Below, in pieces: positions 33,930 to 44,800 of a stretch of DNA of 64,000 bases (within the stretch, counting starts at the first letter, position 1; every line of letters starts with the position of its first letter). The position numbers and the translations under genes are program-made. The notes under the pieces were generated by a model. That model was not told the DNA's origin, did no database searches, and worked only from the letters and a program-made list of their open reading frames with translations. The stretch is from Guillardia theta CCMP2712 (Eukaryota > Cryptophyceae > Pyrenomonadales > Geminigeraceae). The stretch is from contig NW_005434671.1 in assembly GCF_000315625.1 (NCBI RefSeq), positions 892,358-956,357 on the forward strand, read 5' to 3'.

Positions 33930-36900
33930 TCATGAAGACGCGTATGTCGATGTGATCTTGACAGTGTTCTGACACACTGGAATGACGTAAGCAAAGTCAG
34001 TTGCTCGAAGCTTCAGGTCCGAGGGAGGGTTGGTGACCACATATAGCTGCCCAGGCATGTCAGGACGGAACGAGGGCGGGGCGAGGGCTTACCTGTCTTG
34101 AGTAACCCTGCGATAATCTGTACAGCCCAATGACAATGTCACCCGTCTCCTCAAGATGCTTGTCGAAGAACTCGCCGAAAGTCCTCTCGGCATGGTGAGA
34201 GATCGAGATGAGTTTGACGGCAGCGTCGTGCTTGCTGTCCTCTGCCCCTCGTCCCAGGAGGATGCCATTGAGGATGGACATGATGTAAGGGTTGAAGTAC
34301 TGCTGGCACATGACAAGGTCCAGCAGGACCGTTATGACCGTGCAACCTGCCACGTAGCTGCTGTCGAGGTGCTGGAAGCCGTTCCTGATGTTGAACGCCT
34401 CCTTCTCCACCTCATCTCTGCTCATGATGATGGTCGAGTCATCCATGTGGTAGAGGGTTTCTGCGCTCGCCCGTATGTTGCTGGCGTCCATCGGGAAACC
34501 TCCCTGGGTCAGCTCGGAGACCAGAATCGTCCTGGCCCGGTTCAGCCCCAGCGCATTCGCCGTGATGACTCCTTGCATGACCGACGAGTCCGCAAGGTGA
34601 CGCGACTTGGAGAGTTTCTCCAGGTCTGCACAGAAGAGGACCGCCCTTGCGCGCAAGATTCCCGCTCTCAGCAGGAGATCGGCATAAGAGAACCCGGACA
34701 TAGCATGTTTCTCTATGATCCAGACTCGGTGGTACTGGTTCACCTCGTACCATTCCCTCGGGCTGGGCAGCTTCTCCGTAAGGAACACAACGATAGGGCA
34801 GTCCTGCAGGGAGGTGTAGAGCGGTTTGAGCAAGTACTGCATGTCGTCCATGTCTGACGTCACTACGATTACGTGGTTCTCGACCCTCGCGTCCACCTCG
34901 TGCACGATGTGCGTCGAGAGCGAGCGGTCGATAGGCATTGAGAACGGATCCTGCACGCCGATGTTGACCTGCTCGAGGAGGAAAATCTCCATGTTTCTCA
35001 GGAGCTCGCTGCTGACCATCGGGTAGACTTTCCTCATCTGCTCAACCAGACCCTTGGCAGTCTTGTCTATCGCAGGGTCCAGCTCTGAGACCTTGGGGAG
35101 GGATCTCTTCAGCAGCCTTTGCCCTGAGTCCGTCCTTGTCAATGCCTTCATCATGCTCGTCTCCTCGTGAGGAGCGTCCGCGCCCTCAAGCTGCGCAGCT
35201 GCAGCCTCGGACCCTCTTCTCGCCCCCTCCGCACCCTCGATTGCTCCCTCGACCGGCAATCCCACAGCAGGAGACACTTTCTGCTTCCTCATCGAGCTCT
35301 TCCGCCCGAAGAGTCGAAGTTCCTCCTTGCGAGTCTCAACAGCCTCGAACTTGTCGAGGGCCCTTGCTTCATCTGCGAATGCGAAGAGGATGTCGCCCGG
35401 CTTGATCCGATAGTCGGCTCCAGGGTTGAAGATGATTGTTGATACAGCCTCTGCAGCGTTGTTCGAAAGGAAAGACTTCTTCCTCGTCCTCTTGATTTGC
35501 TGCTGGGCAAGACTCTTCCTCCTGTTTGCGTGCGATAGGAGCAGGTCAACGCAAGCGATCGCTACAACGCATGCGTTCGCTTGGGACTTCACAAGCTTGA
35601 CGAAGTCATGGTACTGATAACCGACATAATCCTTGTTGACCTGGAAGTTGTAAAGCTCCATCGTCATCCCTTCAGTGTACTCTTCGTGCCAAGACGTGAG
35701 CGTCAGGGACTGCCGCCAGGAAATCGACTGGATCATGTTGAGCAGCATTGTCGGGAGACCCGGGCAGGCGACTGACATTCCCAACAAGCTCAACCTCAAC
35801 TGGTTGATGCACCTGAAGGAATCTGAGGTGAGGAAAGGAGGAAATAGACAGAGTGACTAAGTTACATAATGTTCGCACGGTCAACCCCGGCGTTGATCAG
35901 GAGCTCCAAGTTCTCAGGTTGCATGACTTGTGCAAAGATGTGTATCGAGGGGTTCGACCGTTTGGCCGTCAGCGCTCGCAGCGCCGTCAGCTGATCCTGT
36001 TCATCCTACTCAAACAAAGTCAGAGGGCCGACAGCGCCGCTGGACGGATGACCTGATCCCTTGCGCTCCTATCGGCCATGAGGAAGATAGCTTCCGCTTC
36101 GTCCACCTGGACCCGCGCGAGATCGTACGAGGAGGTTGCATCTCCTCGGATGTAGTGCAGCCTCTTCTTCGTGGCATACCTGGTCAAACCCACTCTCAGC
36201 CAACACAGGAGGAAGAGCAGGAGCAAACGGGGCCTCACTTGAGCAAGACCTGTCGCACTTCGTTGTTGGGAGGGCAGTCCACGAGGATCACGAGCTGAGG
36301 GGCAAACATCGTCTTCAAGGCATGGTCCTCATGGAAGAACTCGGTGATGAAGGCATGGAAGTCAACCTACAGAACACGTCACATGCGTGCGATCTTAAGT
36401 GCAGCCGGCAGGACTCGCCGATGGGTTGCAGGCCAGGATGACATGCGCTCGGTTGCTCTTCTTCACCCACACGCCGTCGAACTCCGACTGCAGCTCTCGC
36501 AGCTCGTGGAGCTTCTTGAACTGGTTTGGAACGACGTAGATGGTCAGCCCGATCATGACCAGCATCAGTATCCTGCTCATGGCTGTGATCGGCACGACAT
36601 CCCCATAGCCGACAGTGGAGAAGGTGACCAAGGTGTAGTAGAGAGAATCGTGGAACATCATCCTCGTCTGACAGTTGGAAGCACCGAGCTGAGTCTGACC
36701 GAAGGGGAGGTCGCACAAGTAGACTCCCTTTCTTGAAGAATCCAACTTGCACATATTCGGGCAGGATATGCTGCATTCTGCTTCTGAGAAGAACTCACAC
36801 TGTTGCGCTACCCCTGTCCATATTTCCCCCGTCTCGTTGGCGAGGTACTGCACAATGCCCGTGGTGACAACCAAGATGCACAAGACGATCGAGATAATGC

Positions 36901-37453
36901 GGATGGTCTGGCGCCGAATCGCATCGTCGGAAGAGGCAGATATCAACTCAAAGCTTCTGATCAAACGGATCAGACGAAGCACCCGGAAGAACCGCATCAC
37001 TCGTGCAACTGCAAACAAACCAAATGACTCATCGCACTGATGGCCGAGCGCAGAGATCAAGAGGACAGGAAAGACTGTCACTATATCGACGAAGGATTGA
37101 AGACTAGTCAAGTACTTCAGCTTCTGCGAGCTGAGATAGAGATAGAAGGACCAATACACCCCGAAGAACGTGCTTAAGGTGATGTCAACGCTTCTTGTCC
37201 AATCACTATAGTTGACATATGTTGATATAACATAGAGCACACAAGAAATCCCCGACATCACTGCTGAGATCACCTCGATCGCAAACCCAATGCGAGACTG
37301 CAAGATGTATGTACTTGCTCGTTCGTTGAAAGGAATCCCCCTTCGAAAAGGGACCTTGGCAAAAAGGATTATCCATGGCAATAGACTTACAGCCAGGGAG
37401 GGGAAGAAGGAGTACAGGGCCCTCAACCTACATTCGCTCGGAGTAGCAACCAT
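33930..37453 (-). CDS. BK/Slo-type potassium channel with two RCK domains
   Basis: ATG at 37453. The N-terminal part contains membrane helices, including an S4-like segment MRFFRVLRLIRLIRSFELIS, a pore helix and the filter TFSTVGYGDVVP. S6 runs into QFKKLHELRELQSEFDGVWV. RCK1 exons read AHVILACNPSA, PQLVILVDCPP, KRLHYIRGDATSSYDLARVQ, AEAIFLMADRSARDQ, NPSIHIFAQVMQPEN. The linker RLSLLGMSVACPGLPTMLLN resembles the BK region after RCK1. RCK2 follows (HVIVVTSDMDDMQYLLKPLY, ADLLLRAGILRARAVLFCAD, ARTILVSELTQ, YFNPYIMSILNGILLG). The final exon (34046-33930) reads LYVVTNPPSDLKLRATDF. No aspartate-rich Ca bowl is evident. Expected role: gated K+ efflux, ligand unknown. The extracellular turret is long and has six Cys. 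Confidence 0.9.
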
Positions 37454-38180
37454 GTTGCGCTACAACAACAGTTGTTCAACTTAGAGATCGAGACGGAGCT
37501 GATCCTGCCTGTCCTCCACAATTTCTGCAGCTGTTGCTTGTCTTCTCAGGGAGTACATATTCATCGAGGGCAGTCTCCTCCTCCTCCCTGTTGGTCCTGC
37601 CACACCAACCGCCGACCGCTGCGCCGCGGTACCTGCATGGTTCTGGCTCAACTGGTACTCTCCATCAAAAGGACCCCTTCGTCTCGAAAGACTGGATCTA
37701 CTACCCCACCCCACCCGCTCTGTTGTTAAGTTCTAAAAGGTCTAACATTTAAAAATACATTTTTAAATACAGGGTTTTGGTTCGAAGTACCCGTACTTGT
37801 ACCCGGTCATACCAGTACCCGTACTCGTCCCCGGTCATACCACCCTAACTATGATCGTGTCACTTCACTATCCACCCCTCCCGGGCACTCTGCAGGTAAT
37901 ATATGACCCCACCCCTCGATGTACCCAAAAAAGCAAGTGAAAGTAGCGGAAGGTTGAGGGTCCGGGGGGTGGGGGTGGGGTACTGGTACGAGTAAAGCGA
38001 CTCGACTCTTGAAGGGGGGCCATGATCTTTTTTTCTAGAAACGGGCATCACTCCCGAAGCCGCCGGGCCGGGCCGTCACTGAGTTGGTGCCGGGTCAGCG
38101 GGCCGGCACGCTGAAAGACTTGATACGGTCCTCCATCTTTCCTGGTTGCCCATTGTTTTCCCGCGCTCACGCCTCTGCCT
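37454..38180. other. Head-to-head spacer
   Basis: TACTCTCCATCAAA at 37656 is shared with 25572. GTACCCGTACTTGTACCCGG-type short repeats lie at 37780-37830, a GGGGTGGGGGTGGGG run at 37965, and a CCGGGCCGGGCC island at 38062-38105. Confidence 0.6.
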
Positions 38181-39485
38181 ATGGCGCATGAACTTTCAGC
38201 AGTTCCGCTGCCTCCAGGCTTGCGCGCTGCACTCATCAAGGCGGGTTTCCGTAGCACGTCAGACTTCGACGGAGTTTCGGTGATTGAGCTGGCAAGAGGT
38301 GAGGAAACCATGCACATGAAGCTGTTCGCACACGCATTTTCTGCAACAAATGAGTTGTTTGGTCAGAACAAACAGATTGATTTTCCTTTGTCACGTTGAC
38401 ACGTTGTTGAAAAATATTTCATGAATTGCTTACATATTTTATCTTTTAGAGGCTGGAATAAGTCACAACGATGCTCTTGCTGTCCTCAAAGCAGTACGAG
38501 GTCCACAAGATAGAAATCAGAGATCACTCGACACTTCATCCGTTACCAAACCTCCCCAAAAGTCCGCCTTAGATCTATTAGATGAAGTTAAAAGCATGCC
38601 CCACATCATAACATTTTGTTCCGACTTGGACAATATGCTTGGAGGGGGGATTGCCATGGGTGAGGTCACAGAATTTTGTGGAGTCCCAGGCATCGGCAAA
38701 ACACAGCTTGGAATACAACTGGCTGTTGATGTTCATCTCCCAATGATATTCGGTGGAGCACAAGGCGAAGCAGTGTATGTGGATACCGAAGGTAGTTTTA
38801 TGGCAGAAAGAGCTAACGATATCGCAAGTGCTTTTGTTAATCACGTTCAGAAGATGGTCAAAATAAGGAATGACGCTGTTTATACCAATGCTGCATCCTT
38901 CCTCACTACTGAGCACATTTTGGATACAACCTATGTCTATCGAGTACATGATTATTGTGAACAGATTGCAGTGATAAATCGGTTGTCTTCATTTCTGGAT
39001 TCACATCCACGGGTAAAGATAGTCATTATCGACAGCATAGCATTTCTATTTCGACATGGATTTGAAGATTACGCCATGAGATCAAGAATCTTGAATAGTT
39101 TGGCTCAAAAGTTGACCCAGCTGGCAAACGAGAAGGGAATAGCCGGTGAGTACATCTTGAAACCACCAATATATTTTGTGATCGTTTCCTTCAGTTGTGT
39201 TAATTAACCAGGTCACTACAAAGGTTGGAGCAAACAATGGTCACCTGGCACCTGCTCTTGGAGAGAGTTGGGCACATGCCTGCACCAATCGCATAATGCT
39301 TTTCTGGGAAGCAGGTCATCGATATGCCCGGCTTGTCAAATCGCCTTCGAAGAAGACCGATACAGTTCCTTACCAAGTCGTTGCTGAAGGAGTGAGTTTA
39401 CCATTTCAAAGAAATTCATGTTTAAACTTTTTCGCAGATTAGAGGAATATCAAAGAAAAGGCAGAGAAATGTTGGACAAGAATAA
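38181..39485 (+). CDS. RAD51C: RAD51 paralog, RAD51C-type recombination ATPase
   Basis: Four exons. The N-terminus LPPGLRAALIKAGFRSTSDF and GISHNDALAVLKAVRG match the helical N-domain of RAD51C. The ATPase core has Walker A in EFCGVPGIGKTQLGIQLAVD, GEAVYVDTEGSFMAERANDI, Walker B as VKIVIIDSIAFLFRHG, LNSLAQKLTQLANEKGIA, then VVLINQVTTKVGANN and PALGESWAHACTNRI. It ends ISKKRQRNVGQE-stop. Introns are at 38299-38449 (phase 1), about 39147-39194 (phase 1) and about 39391-39437. About 365 residues, normal for RAD51C. Role: strand exchange and Holliday junction processing with other paralogs. An AATAAA overlaps the stop codon at 39481-39486 and another lies near 39581. Confidence 0.93.
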
Positions 39486-39658
39486 AGTGCTGTTTTTTTT
39501 TAGCTCGCGACAAAAAGTAGAAGATTCTTGTATTGTTACTGTAAATTACAGCTGGCAAATTAATCTGTTTTATCAATCACAATAAAGTCTGAGCGGACTG
39601 AACAAAAAAAGTTTTAAGTTTTCATCAAATCTAGATCCATGTATGGAGTCATGATTCA

Positions 39659-40314
39659 CTACCCAACGATTGCGTCCTCGGGATGTACCCTGCCATGCCA
39701 AATGGATCTATCTGCCATTTCAGGGAATGTTTCTAATATACTAAGTATTTCTTGGGGAGGATCCATGTTCAATTTCTTTGCTCGATTCCACCGTTCCAGT
39801 CGTGTACAGCTCATGCATGGCCCATACTTGGTGTTGAGATCGAAAACTCTCAATCTAGCATCGGCTTCCTCTCTGTCGATGAATAAACCAGGCTCAATTT
39901 CGCACCGCAAGTCCTCTTTCGGTGTTTCTTGGACAGGTGGTTTTGTTGATTCGATCTTTACGATCTTTTGGTCTTTGTGCGAGACATCCAGTGATTTCTT
40001 TTGGGCGTATCTGTCAGGAATCCCCTTTTTGATAGAGTCCATGGTATCGCTGATCTTGGATTGCTTCGAAGCCTTTTTTCACAGAAAGGTCAATGTTAGA
40101 TCATTTTGAAGGGAAAAGTCAGAGTATAAGGGGACAAAGGGCAGGATAGAAGTGGTGTGGATCACATGTGAAATAAGAATGTCTAGCTCGTGTGCAAAAG
40201 AAAGGCGAGTCACATTGCGATTGAGCATACGGCAAGGAAGAGTCGTCTCAGCAGCGAATCAACAGAGAACAATACACAAGGAGTGTATCTTACCATATTA
40301 GACCTCCGCGCCAT
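39659..40314 (-). CDS. POLD4: DNA polymerase delta small subunit p12 homolog
   Basis: Exon 1 (40314-40294) encodes MARRSNM; a 221-nt intron (40293-40073) follows; exon 2 (40072-39659) starts ASKQSKISDTMDSIKKG. The C-terminal domain RVFDLNTKYGPCMSCTRLER then WNRAKKLNMDPPQEI and SIWHGRV matches the conserved YGPC-TRLxRWxRAxxLxxxPP core of POLD4. About 145 residues versus 107 in human, so there is extra linker. The N-terminal KQSKISDTM sits where animal p12 has a PCNA-contact motif and may serve the same purpose. p12 stabilises polymerase delta in replication and repair. It is tail to tail with RAD51C. Confidence 0.88.
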
Positions 40315-41856
40315 CTTCGATGGGCCCTCTGTTATTGCACTCCTCTTCGGCGCCATTTTGTGGGTCCCAGAAAGGTCGTTGACGTTCTCTTAGGGGGAAC
40401 AAAGGGGTACTCATTACCACCGGTGATACTTGTTCACGACCTTCATGAGCAAATCGATTACGATGGGGTGGGTAGGAAAGCTCAACATGCAAATCATTTT
40501 GTGGGGTGGGGTGGGTGCCCTCCTGCCAAAGGCGGAAGGAGCTCGCGGGGGTCCTATATGTCCATGTGGGGTGGGGTGCACATGTCGTGACCACCGGTGT
40601 TATTTAGGAGGAAAGCATAGGTAGCTAAAGGACCCACTTTTAGTTCTTTACATGTATATAATTCACAATTATTGCTGTACAGGAAGAGAAAAATGTTGCC
40701 ATTTTCCGACACCACTTTCGGTACCAAAGACTATAATTTGTTTTTGTTTGATACAGTTTATAATATAAAATGAGATTAAAATCAGGTTTCGTACGAAGTT
40801 GTGTGTATAAAAACAAATTTGTGGGGAGACAGAGGAACCGCCTCAAACCTAGTCAAAATGGCTAGCCAGGACCGGTCGTGATACCATAATACCACCCATG
40901 GGCATTACCAGAAAAATACCCCTACTTGACTCTGTTGCTCTCAACCACCCCCTGGTATTCTGAGACCCCACATTACCCAACCTAGGGACTATTTCAAATT
41001 TCCTTGTACTTTACTTGGGAAAATGTCAAATTATCTCGGAAGTGGTTACTATTTTCATGATTGTTTTCAGATTATTGTACCCTACCCCACTGAGTCAATG
41101 ACCTGTAGCGAGTACTACCCACCCTTTCACCCATGTCCAGACCAGACCTTGGTGTGGCGATCTTCATTTTATACCCCTACCCACAAGATGCTATCATACT
41201 ACCCCCCTTGACCCGTTCTTCCTAATCGACTTACCCCACCCCCACCAACCCTACGAAGCACCTCCTGCGATAGCTTTGGTTTGAGGTTTGTGCTCCTATG
41301 GCGAGGGATACAGCAATGCAAGCACTAATTGCTCCTCCCCTTGCCCTCATCACAACTCAAACGACCATCCACACGTTTCTCCTCCCATGATTTTACCCCC
41401 TCATCTTCGAGATTTCTTTCAGCTCCAGTAAATTCTTCACACTTTCTGTGTCCATGAATTCAGATCGTTTCCTCTTTACCCATTCATTACGTGATGAAAT
41501 CCGTTGATAGCTACTTTTCCATGTATCTGCCTTTGCTAGCATAGCTCTAATGTAGTCTGTCACTTATCTCTGCATGTGCATGACAGATTCAAGTAGATGA
41601 GATTTTAAAAAAAGGTTTCCGCTCTTTGTGATTTTTGGTCTTGAACCTTTCTTTTCATGGACCATTCTATTCCTTCGGCTTTGTTATGTAGAATCACAGT
41701 GGATTCTGCTTTCGAATATCCCATCGATCATGTTTTCCTGTTATTGTATACGAGCTGTAATAGTGTTTTAGGTCTTGCCGCCGTTGATCGAAGAAACTTT
41801 AGTGAGAATTCTCGTGGTTGTCAAGGCAGCTCAGGCGTTTTCAATCCGTCTTGAAG
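40315..41856. other. Head-to-head spacer
   Basis: 40390-40620 and 40860-41290 are rich in GGGGTGGGG/TACCCC words; TACTACCCACCCTTTCAC at 41113 matches 2849-2866. 41300-41850 is A/T-richer unique sequence just upstream of the FYVE gene. No gene supported. Confidence 0.6.
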
Positions 41857-44800
41857 ATGTCTCAAAGTCAGGTCGCTTTACACCACGCGATGTCTTGTGT
41901 GAGATTGACCTTCCGTGCTCATGCAGATTAAGGTGAAATGCCCGGGGTGCAGTACGATGCTTGCCCTGCCACAAGGGACAACCAAGTTCAAATGTGCCCT
42001 GTGCTCCACAGTTGCAATGATACCTGAATCAGTTAGTGTAACGCCAAGTCGTCCCGCGGACATGTCGCCATATGGAGGAGATTCCAGACAGTACTTTGGG
42101 GATCCAGGTTTACAGTCAAGCTCCTGGTCAGATTCCAGGCACAGCACAGGTAGTGCTGGATTTGGACCACCAGGTTACTCTCCAACTTTCCAAGATTCTG
42201 CATCTCTTGCTTTGTCAATGCAGCCCATTCTTCCCCCAGGTGAAATAGAGCAACCTGTTTGGATGGATCAGGAAGGAATAACGAACTGTTCGCTCTGTTC
42301 GTCTGAGTTCTCAGTTGTGAAGAGGAAACATCATTGCAGATGCTGTGGAGCTGTTGTCTGCGGACCTTGCAGCTCAAATAATATGGTGATACCTGGAATC
42401 AACAAAGATAAGAGCCGCGTGTGCTCCCTCTGTTCGAAACATCTCACGGATCAACCGAACCATTCGGGATGCGTCATGCGGTCTTGTATGAATCTCTCGG
42501 CTACTGGTGCAGCACCAGCAGCCCTTGCGCTGGCCTGCAAATCCATTGCTGATGAAGCACAGGCTGGAAGTGCCCAGTTTGAGCAGGAAGGAGTCTTGGA
42601 AAAAGTTTTGACAAATTTACTTCCATTCACACGTGGCGTTGATGCACAGATACAGAGGCAGGCCATTCGCGCCATGTCAAATCTTGTATTGAAAGAGAAA
42701 CATCGTTCCAAGACTATGGAAGCTGGCATCGTTCCCATTTTCGTTGATCTGTTGGCAAGTCACGATGATATTCTTAGACTGCAGGCTGCACGGGGAATTC
42801 TCGGCCTCAGCAACGAAGAAGTCGTGAGGCAAGCTTTGGTAGAACTGCGAGGTGTCAATACGATAATCAACATACTCCCAGCAGAGTCAGATGAGGGTCA
42901 AGCTGTAATGGTTTCCATTTTGGAAGCTCTTGCCAATGGAGGATCGCAATATCGGGTATTGATCCGTGAAAATCATGGAATCTTCACACTTGCAGCATGT
43001 CTCACAACAAAGAATCAAACGATCTTGGAGAAAGCAACGAACATTCTTGCTTTGATGGTATCTGAACATCAGTCTCGTCGAGCAATTTTTGAGAGTGGTG
43101 CAGTCACGGCTTTGTTTACCGTGCTACAAACATTTGGAGGGAAAATCTTACTCAATGCTCTCAAGGTGGTCTCTGTAACAACTACAGACCCAAATGTATG
43201 CCAACAGCTCCCCGATAAACATGTTGCAGTGCTCTCTCACCATCTTGATGACCTTTCACATGTGCACATTCTGCAGATGGTTTGCTCTACAATCCGCAAT
43301 GTATCAACTGCTGATGAGAGGTTTGCTCGGACGCTTGCAATGGCTGGTGCAGTGCCGAAACTGTTGAACGTCTTGCAACGATCGGGACCAGAAGGCTGGG
43401 CGGCTATTCGCACTGATGCCCTCAATTTCTTTCTGTCTGCATGCACAGTAGATGCAGTAAGAGACGCTCTTGTTCAGGGATCAGGTGTCGGTGTTCTGGC
43501 GTCCATCGCAGCCAACCCATCCAGCCACATTTCTGAGATTGAGGTGAATAGTTGCATCTGACAGTGTTATAAGACTGAGTTGCCATCGAAGGTGTGCCTG
43601 ACGTTGCTGTCGACTTTGACGTCTTTCAGCGCGGAATGCCGACGATCGCTTTTCGAGATAGGAGGCACCAGCCTTATGCTAGAGTGCATCAAGTTGCAAC
43701 CAAGCGCTCCTGTCAAAGGGGACCCGACATTGGGAATCTCCTCGGAAGAACAAAAATTGCTCATGATCTCTGCAAAGCTGGGCCCTGCACTCCAAGTGCT
43801 GGCAAATCTGTGCGAAGACCAACCTGTACGTGTGAGATTGTCTAAGAGTGGTAGACTGTGATCGATTTTCAGATCTGGGATGTGATTTCTGATGCAAGGG
43901 GTGAAGTTGACGTGTTGGCACATGCTGGCAGCAAGGATCCCAGCATTTCACTTGCTGCTCTCCGGTGCCTCATTTCGCTCTCTCGCTCTTCAGATAGGAG
44001 GTGAGTCTTCTACGAAAAAGGAAATTGTTGTTGAAGGCTGTTTGCAGGTCAAGGGAATTTCTTCTCCGATCTGATACGCTGCCACATCTTGTGGGCCATC
44101 TCTCTTCAAAAGACGAGAGTGTTGCCGAGATGGCTGCTGAAATCATTTCCGAGCTTTGTACTGATAGAAGGTGCCGTGATGAACTGTTGAGGTGCTACAA
44201 TTGTCTGTGCTGTACTCCTGGAACTCATGAATGATCTTCAGGCAAGATGCAGTTTCAAAGCTTTTGAGAATGATCTCTTCCTCTCGAAATGATGCCTTGA
44301 GAAGCAAGGCCGTGATTGCAATTGGAGGAATGTGCGGGGACGATAGGTTCTGGGAGATTATCACCAGGAGCAACGGATTGACCATGCTGGTTGAGCTTCT
44401 TTTTAACCCTAACTCAGCTTCTTCGTTGAAGTTGAATGTCTGTAATGCCCTCTCTGATCTTGTGATGGATAGAAACCATGCCTTATCATTTCAAAGAGCC
44501 GGTGGGGCCCATGCCTTGACCAGTGTGCTCTCGGTTCAGGACAAAGATGCTGCTGCTGCTGCTGCCTATGCGATTGGAAATTTAGCAAAGGCAGTGGATG
44601 CAGCGAATGTGCAGATTGATGACACCACCATTCGAAAATTGATAATGATGCTTGCTGAGCCAGGCGCGTCTTCGTCGATGCACGCGATATCTATCCTGTG
44701 CGATTGTGAACAAGTCAGGCAAAGGTTCCTTCAGAATGGAGTTGAGGCTGCCTTAGTGAACACGAGCAAGTGTCATTCTGATCCATCAACTCGTCAGCAG

